Below are positions 53,571-61,975 of a DNA stretch of 64,000 nt, piece by piece. The notes beneath the pieces were generated by a model, which worked only from the letters and a program-made list of their open reading frames with translations, did not search any database and was not told where the DNA came from. Position 1 is the first letter of the stretch. Each line of letters begins with the position of its first letter. The stretch spans positions 17,200 through 81,199 of the forward strand of contig JAJYOG010000006.1 of the NCBI GenBank assembly GCA_021785935.1, written 5' to 3'. Source of the DNA: Actinomycetes bacterium (GTDB lineage: Bacteria > Actinomycetota > Thermoleophilia > BMS3ABIN01). The translations under genes and the position numbers were made by a program.

Positions 53571-54401
53571 ATGTCAGCGGTGAACGAGCTTTCAAAAACC
53601 AAGTGCATATTCGGGGCGGTAATAGCTTTTATATGGCTTGCGGTCGTATTGTTTTCAAGCATGGTCGAAGTGGGATGCGGCGATGAATCGACCAGCTCCA
53701 TACAGAGTCCGGCCACGTTAGCCGTAACTCCCGCGCCGGCGACTGAAACTCTGACACTGGTCTCATCCAGCTACGTGGAAGACCGTAATGCTACCGATCC
53801 AATGACGATCACGGGAATCCGCGCCCAGGCCAATCAGCTCATTGTTGTTTTCGTCGCTTCGGATGGTCCTCAGGAAACGCCGCAGACGATTGCCAGCCTT
53901 GCCGGAGGCGGGCTCCACTGGAAGCAGGCGGTGAAGGCAAACAGCCTACCGGGCGACGCCGAGATCTGGTATGCGATCCCGGTGGACAACGTCGATAACC
54001 TGACCGTCACCGCTTCGCGATCCGCCGCCGGCTGCAATACCGGAACATGCAATGGACTCATCGGTGTGCTGGTTTTTAGTGGATTTAATCTCGACAAGCC
54101 TATCGGAGCGACGGGAACTAACAGTTCAACCTCAGGCCCTCCCAAGGTATCACTGATTACAATCGGGGATCGCTCCTGGGTTTTCGGCGTCGGCTCGGAC
54201 TGGAGCCATGCGGAGGCGCGCATGATAGCCACCGGCCAGATCATGGGGCATGACGATGTCAGCACCGAAAATGACGACGATTACTGGGTTCAGTACATGT
54301 CGGCGCCGACGCCTGTCGCCGGCACACAGGTTACTTTGAGCGATACCGCCCCGCTTGACCGCAAGATCAACTTTGCCGCGGTGGAGATCCGCCAGGACTA
54401 A
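53571..54401 (+). CDS. Secreted or lipid-anchored beta-rich protein of unknown function
   Basis: A 276-aa protein. The N-terminus has a hydrophobic segment (IFGAVIAFIWLAVVLFSSMV) followed by EVGCGDES, a possible lipobox Cys. The mature part is rich in Thr, Ser and Gly with beta patterns: LTLVSSSYVEDRNATDPMTI and RAQANQLIVVFVASDGP. One Cys pair (GCNTGTCNG) could form a disulfide. No family recognised. It follows the cyclase on the same strand. Confidence 0.65.
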   Translation: MSAVNELSKTKCIFGAVIAFIWLAVVLFSSMVEVGCGDESTSSIQSPATLAVTPAPATETLTLVSSSYVEDRNATDPMTITGIRAQANQLIVVFVASDGPQETPQTIASLAGGGLHWKQAVKANSLPGDAEIWYAIPVDNVDNLTVTASRSAAGCNTGTCNGLIGVLVFSGFNLDKPIGATGTNSSTSGPPKVSLITIGDRSWVFGVGSDWSHAEARMIATGQIMGHDDVSTENDDDYWVQYMSAPTPVAGTQVTLSDTAPLDRKINFAAVEIRQD

Positions 54402-54598
54402 TACAAGCAGATATCTTCTCGCCGCAGCCGTTTCTCAAGCTTCCCGCCCCGGTTGCCGATTACGTCTCCGCTATTTTCGCGCGCACGCTACTGCCGCGCG
54501 CACGCTATCACTCAAGCGTTCCCGGGAAAAGTCGCGCGATTCCCTTTTATTGAAGCAAAATTACACAAAGATCATTTAAATCCAGGGGGTAGTAATTA

Positions 54599-54742
54599 AT
54601 GAAGACCACGATTACTTATGAAAAGCCAGGGCTTATCAGGCACGGCAATATCAGGGACATTACCTTTCGGGACAGCCACTGGAACTGCAGCGTTTTCGGG
54701 CTTGGTTGGGACGATGACAGGTGCGAGCGCGACGATGATTGA
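54599..54742 (+). CDS. 47-aa peptide with lasso-type leader, orphan RiPP precursor
   Basis: GGGGG lies 9 nt before ATG 54599. The N-terminal part TITYEKPGLIRHGNIRDIT fits the lasso leader signature Y-x2-P-x-L-x3-G-x5-T exactly (Tyr7, Pro10, Leu12, Gly16, Thr22). After it comes FRDSHWNCSVFGLGWDDD and RCERDDD, a hydrophobic/aromatic stretch with two Cys and a very acidic end. A typical lasso core would have Asp or Glu 7-9 residues after the leader, which is not clearly seen, so the final product may differ. No cyclase, recognition protein or peptidase gene is near. The gene stands in a 390-nt gap before tRNA-Asp; 54402-54598 holds only a direct repeat of GCGCGCACGCTA. Confidence 0.72.
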   Translation: MKTTITYEKPGLIRHGNIRDITFRDSHWNCSVFGLGWDDDRCERDDD

Positions 54743-54749
54743 ACCCGGT

Positions 54750-54779
54750 TTGTTATAGACGGGCAATCCAGCGTAAAAT
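54750..54779 (+). promoter_or_regulatory. Promoter of tRNA-Asp
   Basis: TTGTTA (54750-54755), 18-nt spacer, TAAAAT (54774-54779), 13 nt before the tRNA. Confidence 0.6.
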
Positions 54780-54792
54780 ATACCTTTGGCGC

Positions 54793-54870
54793 GGGGGCGT
54801 AGCTCAGTTGGTTTAGAGCGCCGGCCTGTCACGCCGGAGGTCGCGGGTTCAAGTCCCGTCGCTCCCGCCA
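54793..54870 (+). tRNA. tRNA-Asp (anticodon GTC)
   Basis: 78 nt. Acceptor GGGGGCG/CGCTCCC with one G-T pair, D-arm TAGCTCAGTTGGTTTAGAGC, anticodon loop CTGTCAC, T-loop GTTCAAGTC, encoded CCA. Confidence 0.97.
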
Positions 54871-54888
54871 GATACTTTTTTCAGGAAG

Positions 54889-54913
54889 CCGCTTCCCTCG
54901 GGAGCGGTTTTTT
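54889..54913 (+). terminator. Intrinsic terminator after tRNA-Asp
   Basis: CCGCTTCCC and GGGAGCGG form a stem with one bulged T, followed by TTTTTT. Confidence 0.88.
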
Positions 54914-55035
54914 GGTGCCGCCTCCCATGCCGATGCCGTTTCCCGTTTGTTTGCAGCGGCGTCGCGCGGGGTAAGACAAAAAAGTCTGTCAAGGGCGCCA
55001 CAATGCGCGGGCGCCGATTTGTTCAGGAGGCATAA

Positions 55036-55245
55036 ATGGAAGTTCCCAATACACCCGAAAATGGATCCAAGTGCATATGTGGTACTTGTCCCACGTATAT
55101 AGAAGGAGACAAAGGATTTTTCTGCGCGCTCGATAGAAGCGACAAGGAGCTCGAGCAAAAGGGATGCGACTGCGGGAGTTGCGCGCTTTGGGGCGAATAT
55201 GATTTGAGCGAGGGCTACTTCTGTACTGAAGGCAAGGCCACCTGA
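55036..55245 (+). CDS. DUF2769-family Cys-rich protein
   Basis: A 69-aa protein with CICGTCPTY, FFCALDRS, CDCGSCALW and YFCTEG, i.e. paired Cys groups spaced as in DUF2769 (PF10967), proteins common in anaerobes and methanogens. It probably binds zinc or Fe-S. CAGGAGG precedes the ATG. The Rieske gene follows 57 nt on. Confidence 0.88.
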   Translation: MEVPNTPENGSKCICGTCPTYIEGDKGFFCALDRSDKELEQKGCDCGSCALWGEYDLSEGYFCTEGKAT

Positions 55246-55302
55246 TACATGGCTGACCTGGCAGGGCCGGCGCTTTCGCCGCATTTAACGAAGGAGATTT
55301 AC

Positions 55303-55581
55303 ATGAAGGCATCGGATATCCCACAGGGGCAAGGCGTGACCGGCGAGATCGGCGGCAGGCATGTCGCGGTCTATAACTCGGGTGACCAGCTGACAGTGCT
55401 CGATAACGTCTGTACGCACATGGGCTGCCAGACGGAATGGAACGCATTCGATCAGACCTGGGATTGCCCCTGCCATGGTTCCCGCTACAAAAAAGACGGT
55501 ACGGTCATGCGGGGGCCGGCGATGGGACCGCTGCCTTCGCTTGGGTTTCGCGTCGAGGATGACGGGATCGTAATCGAATAA
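55303..55581 (+). CDS. Rieske [2Fe-2S] ferredoxin
   Basis: A 92-aa Rieske protein: CTHMGC and CPCHGS bind the [2Fe-2S] cluster through two Cys and two His, with VMRGPAMGPLPSLGFRV as the Pro-loop region. No signal peptide, so cytoplasmic and soluble. ATG 55303 has AAGGAG 6 nt upstream. It is followed by an FAD reductase, making a reductase-ferredoxin pair as found with oxygenases, although no oxygenase is here. Confidence 0.93.
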   Translation: MKASDIPQGQGVTGEIGGRHVAVYNSGDQLTVLDNVCTHMGCQTEWNAFDQTWDCPCHGSRYKKDGTVMRGPAMGPLPSLGFRVEDDGIVIE

Positions 55582-55645
55582 CCGAAGATCGGGGAACGAT
55601 TCAGACGCACGGGCCGGAACGGCATCATCCGGAAGGATACGCAAG

Positions 55646-56851
55646 ATGACCGACAATCATTATGATTTCCTCATGGTCGGCGGTGGCTTGACCACGGCCA
55701 CGGCCGTTCGCGAAATGGCCGGGTCGCGGCAGCCGGGGAGCATAGGCATCCTCGCCGAAGAAAACGACCCGCCCTACGACCGGCAGCCCCTCTCCAAGGA
55801 CTTTTTGCTCGGCGACATGGAGCGTGAGGCAGTTTTTCTCCTGACGGAGGAAACCAGCCGCGAGCACGGGATCGGCCTGCACCTCGGCAATCCGGTGCGG
55901 CAACTGGACCCGGACGCACATACCGTTACAACTGCGGACGGCTCCCGTTTTACGTACGGAAAGCTGCTCATTGCCAGCGGTTGCCATCTGCGGCGTCTTA
56001 GCATTCCGGGATCGGATCTCCCGGGCCTCTTCTATTTAAGGACATTAAGCCAATCTGAAGCGCTGCGCGCGGCGGCGATCGAAGCGAAGCAGGCAGTCGT
56101 CATCGGCGGTGGCTTCATCGGTCTGGAAGTTGCCTCGGCGCTAGCGCAGTTAGGCCTGGATGTTTCGGTCATTCACCGCGCCGACCGCCTGGCGGATAGG
56201 TTTGGCAATGAGGAAATATCAGCCTTTTTCGATGAACTCTTCGCCGGCCACGAGGTCCACATCGTCTATGAAGATGAAGCGGCTAACCTGTTTGGTGAAG
56301 GTCGCGTCGAGGGAGTCGAAACCAAGTCCGGAAGAATAATGCCCTGCGACCTTGCCGTTGCCGGCATCGGCGTTCAGCCCGATACGGCTTATCTCCAAGA
56401 CAGCGGCCTCGCACTCGATAACGGCGTGGTTGTCAACAAGAGGCTTGAAGCCAGCGCCAAGGATATTTATGCCGCCGGCGACATCGCCAATTTCTTCGAT
56501 ACTATCTACAGCCGGCGCCGGCGCGTCGAGCATCGGGATAATGCCATCTCCCAGGGCAAGTTGGCGGCGCACAACCTGGCTGGAGCGGCTGAGGCATTCC
56601 ACCATGTTTCCTATTTCTACTCAAATGTTTTCGGACTCACATACGAATGCCTGGGCGACATGACCGATTTTGATGAGGTGGTCACGCGGGGCTCCTTCGA
56701 ATTGAAATCGGCATCGGCCCTTTATCTCAAGGATGGCGTCCTGCAGGCAGCGTTTCTTCTGGGCCGGCCGTATGAAGAGCGGAAGGTATTTGAAGAACTC
56801 ATCGCCGGGCACGAGCACATGGATGCGGTATTGGCGCGGCTTAGTTCCTAG
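55646..56851 (+). CDS. FAD/NAD(P)H ferredoxin reductase (AIF-like)
   Basis: A 401-aa flavoprotein with two Rossmann motifs: DFLMVGGGLTTATAVREMAG (FAD; GGGLT) and VVIGGGFIGLEVASALAQLG (NAD(P)H). The IYAAGDIANFFD signature for FAD and a C-terminal reductase domain are present. It belongs to the ferredoxin/putidaredoxin-reductase group. The neighbouring Rieske protein is its probable electron acceptor. It ends in a 4-nt convergent overlap with uspA. Confidence 0.9.
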   Translation: MTDNHYDFLMVGGGLTTATAVREMAGSRQPGSIGILAEENDPPYDRQPLSKDFLLGDMEREAVFLLTEETSREHGIGLHLGNPVRQLDPDAHTVTTADGSRFTYGKLLIASGCHLRRLSIPGSDLPGLFYLRTLSQSEALRAAAIEAKQAVVIGGGFIGLEVASALAQLGLDVSVIHRADRLADRFGNEEISAFFDELFAGHEVHIVYEDEAANLFGEGRVEGVETKSGRIMPCDLAVAGIGVQPDTAYLQDSGLALDNGVVVNKRLEASAKDIYAAGDIANFFDTIYSRRRRVEHRDNAISQGKLAAHNLAGAAEAFHHVSYFYSNVFGLTYECLGDMTDFDEVVTRGSFELKSASALYLKDGVLQAAFLLGRPYEERKVFEELIAGHEHMDAVLARLSS

Positions 56852-57303
56852 TCTTCTTCCCGAACCGGAATAACCGTTACCGGAACTTTCGCCCCGTGGA
56901 TGACATTAACCGCTACGTTCCCGAGCACCGCCGCGGCCAGAGCCCGGCGGCCGTGCGAGCCGATGACGATGTGGTCGGCGTTCTCGCTTTCGGCCTGATT
57001 GAGAATTTCCTGCCAGGGATGTCCGTCCACTACCTTGGTTTCGCAGGTGACGCCGGCGGCCTGTGCCCGGGTTTTTAATTTTGCGACCGCATCCTCTCCG
57101 AATTGCCGCCGCTGCTCATCGAGCGCGGCAATATCAATGGTGGCGCCAGTATCAAGTTCGTAAACGTATGCGGGTGACACCTCATCGACGATGTTCAGAA
57201 ATAGCAGCGCCGAGCCGCAGGTTTTCGCGAGCTCGATAGCGAAGCCGGCGGCCCGCTCGGCCCGCTCCGAACCATCGGTGGGAACCAGAATCTTTTTGAT
57301 CAT
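56848..57303 (-). CDS. Universal stress protein (UspA family, ATP binding)
   Basis: A 151-aa protein starting KKILVPTDGSERAERAAGFA. The nucleotide motif GSHGRRALAAAVLGNVAVNV (G-x2-G-x9-G) suggests ATP binding. A GAGGAGG-like site precedes the ATG. The gene is convergent with the FAD reductase and overlaps its last codon. Confidence 0.92.
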   Translation of the reverse strand: MIKKILVPTDGSERAERAAGFAIELAKTCGSALLFLNIVDEVSPAYVYELDTGATIDIAALDEQRRQFGEDAVAKLKTRAQAAGVTCETKVVDGHPWQEILNQAESENADHIVIGSHGRRALAAAVLGNVAVNVIHGAKVPVTVIPVREED

Positions 57304-57339
57304 TAGTCCTCCTCGGGGTGTATGCGTTTCAATATGGTA

Positions 57340-58383
57340 CTAGGTGCCCGTGAAACTCTTCTGTAAAACCTGTTCGACTTTAAATCTCTTGGCGCCGCGG
57401 CCGGGAAGGTTCCAGCCGTGCCAGAAAAATCCCTGGACCCGGGGGAGCGCCACCTGCAAAATACGACTGGTTGCCTCAGCCTGGCCGTCGTCACCCAGCA
57501 ATGGACCATCTACCGTATCGGTGCCCACCTGCTCGCGCCAGGAACCGGTCTCGATCATGATGCCCTTAAGCCCGTCGCGGGCGCGGACAATCTCAGCATG
57601 AGTCAGCAATGAGTCAACTTCGGTTGCAAGCCGCGCCGCATCATGAGTGGCGCCACGGGGATAGATGTCGAGCATCAGGTAATCATATCCCTTGAAATCA
57701 AGATTTTCGAAGTCGTGCGGAGTACCGGGAGCAGGAGTAGCGTCACTAAGGTCAGGCCGGACCACCGCCACCAGCGAGCCGTTGAACTTCTGCCTGACCA
57801 GTGGCAGGATTTGAGCCGACCACTTATTCGCGTTTGCGGTACCCAGGGCCAGGTTGTAATCCGCCAGCGGTGAAAACAGCTCGGCCTGGTGTTCCTCGGC
57901 GGTCTGAGCCCAGCGCTTTACATCCTCAGTCAGCTGCGTGAGGGTGGAGTCCGTAACCTCGATTGCGGTCTGGTAACCGGCAGCCGCGGTTGTGGGAGCG
58001 ATGAAAACGCCAAAGCCGGCGTTATGCATCTCATCGGCCAGGCCGGGGACCGACCCCGCCGCACCCTCGAGGATGATGCGCGGCTTGCCGCCGGCACGCT
58101 GGGTGATCAGCACGGGGGGCGACAGTGTAACCGTGTTAAAGCCGTCATCCTTGAGGCGTCCGCGGTCGAGAACCAGATCCTCCCAGGCATCCGGGCGTGG
58201 TTCATCGATGCCCCGGAAAAAAGAGATCGCTTGCCGTTTGTAAGGGGGTGCGGTGCTTGTCGGCGTGGTATCGACAGTCGTCTTGACGGTCGGCTTCTCC
58301 ACGCAGCCGGACAGGACTGAAGCCGCCAGCAACGCGGCGATCGCCAGTGCGATGATCCCCGATTTTCTCAGCAGAAAAAGCAT
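57340..58383 (-). CDS. Lipoprotein with TIM-barrel-like glycosidase-type domain
   Basis: About 347 aa. The N-terminus LFLLRKSGIIALAIAALLAA then SVLSGC is a lipoprotein signal. The mature part starts with a Thr/Pro-rich linker, and then ISFFRGIDEPRPDAWEDLVL, FNTVTLSPPVLITQ and a C-terminal QGFFWHGWNLPGRG suggest a TIM-barrel hydrolase fold, with Glu in GIMIETGSW and Asp in YDYLMLDIYP. I cannot assign a family. TACAAT lies 7 nt before ATG 58383, so it may be leaderless; an ATG at 58401 is the alternative. Confidence 0.72.
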   Translation of the reverse strand: MLFLLRKSGIIALAIAALLAASVLSGCVEKPTVKTTVDTTPTSTAPPYKRQAISFFRGIDEPRPDAWEDLVLDRGRLKDDGFNTVTLSPPVLITQRAGGKPRIILEGAAGSVPGLADEMHNAGFGVFIAPTTAAAGYQTAIEVTDSTLTQLTEDVKRWAQTAEEHQAELFSPLADYNLALGTANANKWSAQILPLVRQKFNGSLVAVVRPDLSDATPAPGTPHDFENLDFKGYDYLMLDIYPRGATHDAARLATEVDSLLTHAEIVRARDGLKGIMIETGSWREQVGTDTVDGPLLGDDGQAEATSRILQVALPRVQGFFWHGWNLPGRGAKRFKVEQVLQKSFTGT

Positions 58384-58543
58384 TGGCTGTATTGTAATCA
58401 TTTCTGCCTGTGTGTGTCGCGTTTTGACGGATGAAAATCCAACTGGTTGGTATCCCCGAGCTTGGATTTCCAGGGATCGGTAATATAGATAGTAGAGGGT
58501 TGGAGGCTGTAAAAATGCTGCTAGGATTGAGGGGGTGAATGGC

Positions 58544-58852
58544 ATGGAAGCTGTCGAGTGCCCATATTGTGCTGAGTTGAACCATACCAGCAGCCCCGAG
58601 GTCATGGCTGAGTGCGCTTATTGCGGCAATCGTTTCGCCGAGATCAGGACTCCCTTCCAGACGTTGGTGATTCTTGACGCGCGGCCCGGAGCCTGGCTGA
58701 AGGCGGAGGAACTAATGGCCGAATGGCAGGAAAGTGGAGAGCTTGAGAAGGAAGCTGTTGTCGACCGCCGCCTTTCTGATGAAGAGTTCCTGGAAGTGGA
58801 CCGGAGATTGCGTCCCTATCGCACTCAGGCCCGACTGATTCACGCCGCATGA
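58544..58852 (+). CDS. Zinc-ribbon protein
   Basis: A 102-aa protein with an N-terminal CPYCAEL...CAYCGNRF, two CxxC pairs forming a zinc ribbon, followed by a helical segment with DARPGAWLKAEELMAEWQES. GGGGGTG lies before ATG 58544; a GTG three codons upstream is possible. It is transcribed away from the lipoprotein and before the FtsX-like remnant. No family named. Confidence 0.68.
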   Translation: MEAVECPYCAELNHTSSPEVMAECAYCGNRFAEIRTPFQTLVILDARPGAWLKAEELMAEWQESGELEKEAVVDRRLSDEEFLEVDRRLRPYRTQARLIHAA

Positions 58853-58918
58853 CCAGGGGTAAGTTCCCCCACAGGATTATAAGAAGGATTCCGCCCCGCA
58901 CTACCAAATGATGCAGCA

Positions 58919-59868
58919 GTGAGAGTCTCCGTTGCCAGGCGCAATCTCTTCTCCGACCCGACCAGGCTGGCCATCAGCGTGGGAGGGGTCGCGGTCGCCA
59001 TCATCCTCATCATTGTTCTGCTCGGAATTTACGGCGGCTCCTCGGAGCAGATGTCGGCATACATCAATAACGTGGACGAGGATCTCTGGGTCGCCCAGGC
59101 GGGCTCGCCGCCACCGGTGTTGGCGGTCCCTGGAAAATGGCCGAAGGCCGCGGCGACCCGGGGCCGGGTGAGATAGTGCTCGACGAGGTGTCGCTCCAGA
59201 TAAACGGCCTGCACCTCGGCGACAACATCGACATAGACGGCCAGCCGCATCAGATCGTCGGGGCCTCAAAAGACACAACTCTACTGGTAGCTCAATACGC
59301 TTTTGTGGATATCGCCGAGACGCGCCGCCTTCTGGGACCCGACCGGATTAATTTCCTGATGCTGAAGGTCGATCCGGCGATGACGGAAACCGTGCGCCAG
59401 CAGATCGAGGCGGCGCATCCCGAATTGATCGTGTATACCCGCGAAGAATTCGCCAGGAACAACGCCGCCGTGATCAGCAACGGCATCCTGCCGATCCTGG
59501 CGGTGATTGTGGCGATCGCCGTCGTTATCGGCGTCATTATCGTCGGCCTGGTCGTTTATTCGGCGACCGTGGAAAAGTACCGCGAGTACGGGGTGCTGAA
59601 GGCGGTGGGGGCCGGCAGTTTCGACCTCTACAAGATCGTGCTGGAGCAGTCGATTATCAGCAGTTTTCTGGGTTTCTTCGCCGGCGCCATCGGTTCGATC
59701 GGGGTTGCCTGGCTGATCCACAAGATCGAGATCCAGATCAACGTGGTTTTCTCCCTTAAATATTTTGCCAGCGCTTTCGTGGCGGCGATCTTCATGAGCG
59801 TGATCGCCTCCTACATACCGGCGCGCAAGATCAACAAAATCGATCCCGTGATCGTGTTCAAGGCATGA
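58919..59868 (+). pseudogene. FtsX/MacB-type ABC permease broken by an internal deletion and frameshift
   Basis: The first frame encodes RVSVARRNLFSDPTRLAISV and the first helix up to NNVDEDLWVAQAGSPPP, then ends near 59176. The second frame resumes with GVGGPWKMAEGRGDPGPGEI and continues through the extracytoplasmic domain and the last three helices to IPARKINKIDPVIVFKA. About 60 residues between WVAQAG and GVGGPW are missing relative to the family and the frame shifts. The second part might start alone at 59137 but would lack the first helix. The downstream ATPase overlaps it by 4 nt and is intact. Confidence 0.78.
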
Positions 59869-60563
59869 GCGGCAATATTCTCGAACTGAAATCGGTATCG
59901 AAGTCGTACGGCAGCGGCCGCACGCAGATTGAAGCCGTGCGGGATGTCAATCTGGAGGTCAGGCGCGGCGAGATCGTCCTGATCATGGGGCCGTCGGGAT
60001 CGGGCAAGACGACGATGCTGTCGATGGCCGGTGGCCTGCTGGCGCCGACCTCGGGCGAGATTATTATGGGAGGACAACCGCTTGGCGACCTCGATTCAAG
60101 GGGGATATCCGAGCTGCGCCTGCGGCATGTCGGCTTTGTCTTCCAGGCTTTTAACCTGCTCGCGGGCCTGTCGGCGCTGGAGAATGTCGCCCTGGTGATG
60201 AACCTCGCCGGGCGGCGTGACAGTTCGGTCGAACGGGATTCAAAGAAGCTGCTGGCGCGGCTGGGGCTGGAACGCCGTCTGGGTCATGTGCCCGCGGACC
60301 TCTCCGGTGGCGAGAAACAACGAGTGGCGCTGGCGCGGGCGCTTGCGAATGATCCGCCGCTGATCCTGGCCGACGAACCCACCGGCAATCTCGATTCCAA
60401 GTCGGGCCGCGAGGTCATGGACATGCTTGCGGGCCTGGCCAGGGAGGAAAACAAGGCGGTGGTTATCGTTACCCACGATCCGCGCATCGTCGACATCGCC
60501 GACCGCGTGTTCTGGCTGGAGGATGGGCAGCTGTCGCCGGCGAAACCGCAGTCGATCGTGTGA
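59865..60563 (+). CDS. ABC transporter ATPase (LolD/MacB type)
   Basis: A 232-aa ATPase with all motifs: Walker A GPSGSGKTT, Q-loop FVFQAFNLL, signature LSGGEKQR, Walker B LILADEPTGNLDS and H-loop VIVTHDPR. It matches the lipoprotein-release/macrolide-export subfamily. It overlaps the broken permease gene by ATGA; with that permease damaged it may serve another partner or be in decline. Confidence 0.93.
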   Translation: MSGNILELKSVSKSYGSGRTQIEAVRDVNLEVRRGEIVLIMGPSGSGKTTMLSMAGGLLAPTSGEIIMGGQPLGDLDSRGISELRLRHVGFVFQAFNLLAGLSALENVALVMNLAGRRDSSVERDSKKLLARLGLERRLGHVPADLSGGEKQRVALARALANDPPLILADEPTGNLDSKSGREVMDMLAGLAREENKAVVIVTHDPRIVDIADRVFWLEDGQLSPAKPQSIV

Positions 60564-60603
60564 GCGCAGGTTCCCTTAGCCGTTATGGACGGGGTGGCCC
60601 GCC

Positions 60604-61014
60604 TCATTCCTTGACGTCGTAGATCCCGAACTTGGGCTCTTTTGTGAGCAGCGGGATGACATCTTGAGAAAGGGCCTGACTTCTGCCCGCCGCTACATCG
60701 GCCTGGGCTGCGTCAAAAGCGGTCCGGTCCCGCCAGCGCGTGTATGTGAAAAACTGATTGGGATCCTCAGGTGATTGTGAGATGAAAGCATCCGCCACAC
60801 CTTCGATGGCGCGGGTCTGGCGAAGGTTTTCACGCAGGATCTCCAGGAGGTCATCCGCCTTGCCCAGCTTCGATTCAAGAATAGCGAAGCTTATCAGGCG
60901 GCCGCGGGAGACATTTTTCTGGCCGCATTGAACGCAGAGGTCGCTGGACGCGTCACCGCCGGCGAAATCCTCATCGGCCAGCATCGGCATGCCGCAATTA
61001 GCACAGGTTTTCAT
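60604..61014 (-). CDS. Zinc-ribbon plus ABM-domain protein
   Basis: A 136-aa protein. The N-terminal 40 residues CANCGMPMLADEDFAGGDAS then DLCVQCGQ form a zinc ribbon. The rest is a dimeric alpha-beta barrel of the antibiotic-biosynthesis-monooxygenase type (ABM): ESKLGKADDLLEILRENLRQ and FFTYTRWRDRTAFDAAQADV. ATG 61014 has GGGAGG upstream; longer upstream starts lack a site. The joining of the two domains is the notable part. The substrate is unknown. Confidence 0.75.
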   Translation of the reverse strand: MKTCANCGMPMLADEDFAGGDASSDLCVQCGQKNVSRGRLISFAILESKLGKADDLLEILRENLRQTRAIEGVADAFISQSPEDPNQFFTYTRWRDRTAFDAAQADVAAGRSQALSQDVIPLLTKEPKFGIYDVKE

Positions 61015-61201
61015 GGCTTCCTCCCTGGGGCGTGAATTAGCGTTCTGGCAATACTTGCCATGCAACGTCATGTTCCGGATACGATCCGGACATCTGTCGT
61101 ATTTCCGTATCTGTTTCATATCCGCCCGCGGCGGAAAGTATGCATTTGAGCGGGCCGCGCGAATCGGCTTATGCATGCGAACAGCTGATGGAAAGGATTG
61201 T

Positions 61202-61621
61202 ATGCCCGAGCTGACGCTTTACCAAATGAGCATCTATACGACAGCGCTGCTGGCCATCGCCTTCATGCAGCTTTTCCTGATTGCGTCCGGCACCGGCTGG
61301 ATCGGCAATTTTTCACTACCAGCGCGCCGGCGATTGATCACAGCCCACCGCTTTGGCGGCTACATCGGATTGTTCATCATCCTGCTGGTTTCCTATACCT
61401 GCGTGGTCTACATCGGCGTGACCCTCAGCCCGTTCAGAGTGGCGGTGCATAGCGTCGTTGGGACCGTAATGATCGTCGCCATCATCTGCAAGATCCTGAT
61501 CACGAGGGGGGTCCCCAGGCTTTACCTGTCGCTGCCGATGATCGGCGCGATCCTCTTTACAACAATAATCATTACCTGGCTCAACAGCGCCGGATGGTAT
61601 TTTTATTACGTGGGATTCTGA
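61202..61621 (+). CDS. Four-helix membrane protein with His in helices (possible b-type cytochrome)
   Basis: A 139-aa protein with four hydrophobic segments. TAHRFGGYIGLFIILLVSYT and VAVHSVVGTVMIVAIICKIL each place a His near the same face of helices 2 and 3, as in small cytochrome b561-like or DUF420/DUF6529-like proteins; haem binding is inference. GAAAGGA precedes ATG 61202. It is transcribed divergently from the zinc-ribbon/ABM gene. Confidence 0.65.
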   Translation: MPELTLYQMSIYTTALLAIAFMQLFLIASGTGWIGNFSLPARRRLITAHRFGGYIGLFIILLVSYTCVVYIGVTLSPFRVAVHSVVGTVMIVAIICKILITRGVPRLYLSLPMIGAILFTTIIITWLNSAGWYFYYVGF

Positions 61622-61669
61622 ATAGGTTAACAATAGAAGCTTCATATAAAGGTTGACCATAACGATTGC

Positions 61670-61834
61670 TTACTTCCGATCAAACCTTTGATGCAGATCT
61701 GCCTGATCCTGTCCGATCTGCCTTATCAACTCCGACATTTTCTGGATCTTTGCGTTATATTCCTGAATGTCTGCCAAGCGTTCGGTGTTTATCCGCTCGC
61801 GAATTGAATCGCTATCTCCGTTAACCTCCGCCAT
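61670..61834 (-). CDS. Small coiled-coil hypothetical protein
   Basis: About 54 aa (or up to 73 if begun at 61891): RERINTERLADIQEYNAKIQ then KMSELIRQIGQDQADLHQRF is a continuous amphipathic helix. No ribosome site is clear for any start. It lies between the membrane protein and the helicase. Confidence 0.4.
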   Translation of the reverse strand: MAEVNGDSDSIRERINTERLADIQEYNAKIQKMSELIRQIGQDQADLHQRFDRK

Positions 61835-61923
61835 TTTTTTCTCAGCAGTTTCACCATATAAGATGCACCGCCTCATCCGCCTGTCAAGCATGGCAGAAAT
61901 GCCATGGCCTCATTGAAGCGAGG

Positions 61924-61942
61924 TTCTCCGCTTCGCGGAGAA
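61924..61942. other. Perfect 8-bp hairpin downstream of the helicase gene
   Basis: TTCTCCGC-TTC-GCGGAGAA. It lacks a T-run on either side, so it may be a pause or processing site rather than a terminator. Confidence 0.5.
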
Positions 61943-61975
61943 TTACATAGAAAAATACCACGTAATCATCATGCC

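Noticed and set aside
61015..61176. N-terminal extension of the zinc-ribbon/ABM protein
   Set aside because: No ribosome site; GGGAGG marks ATG 61014.
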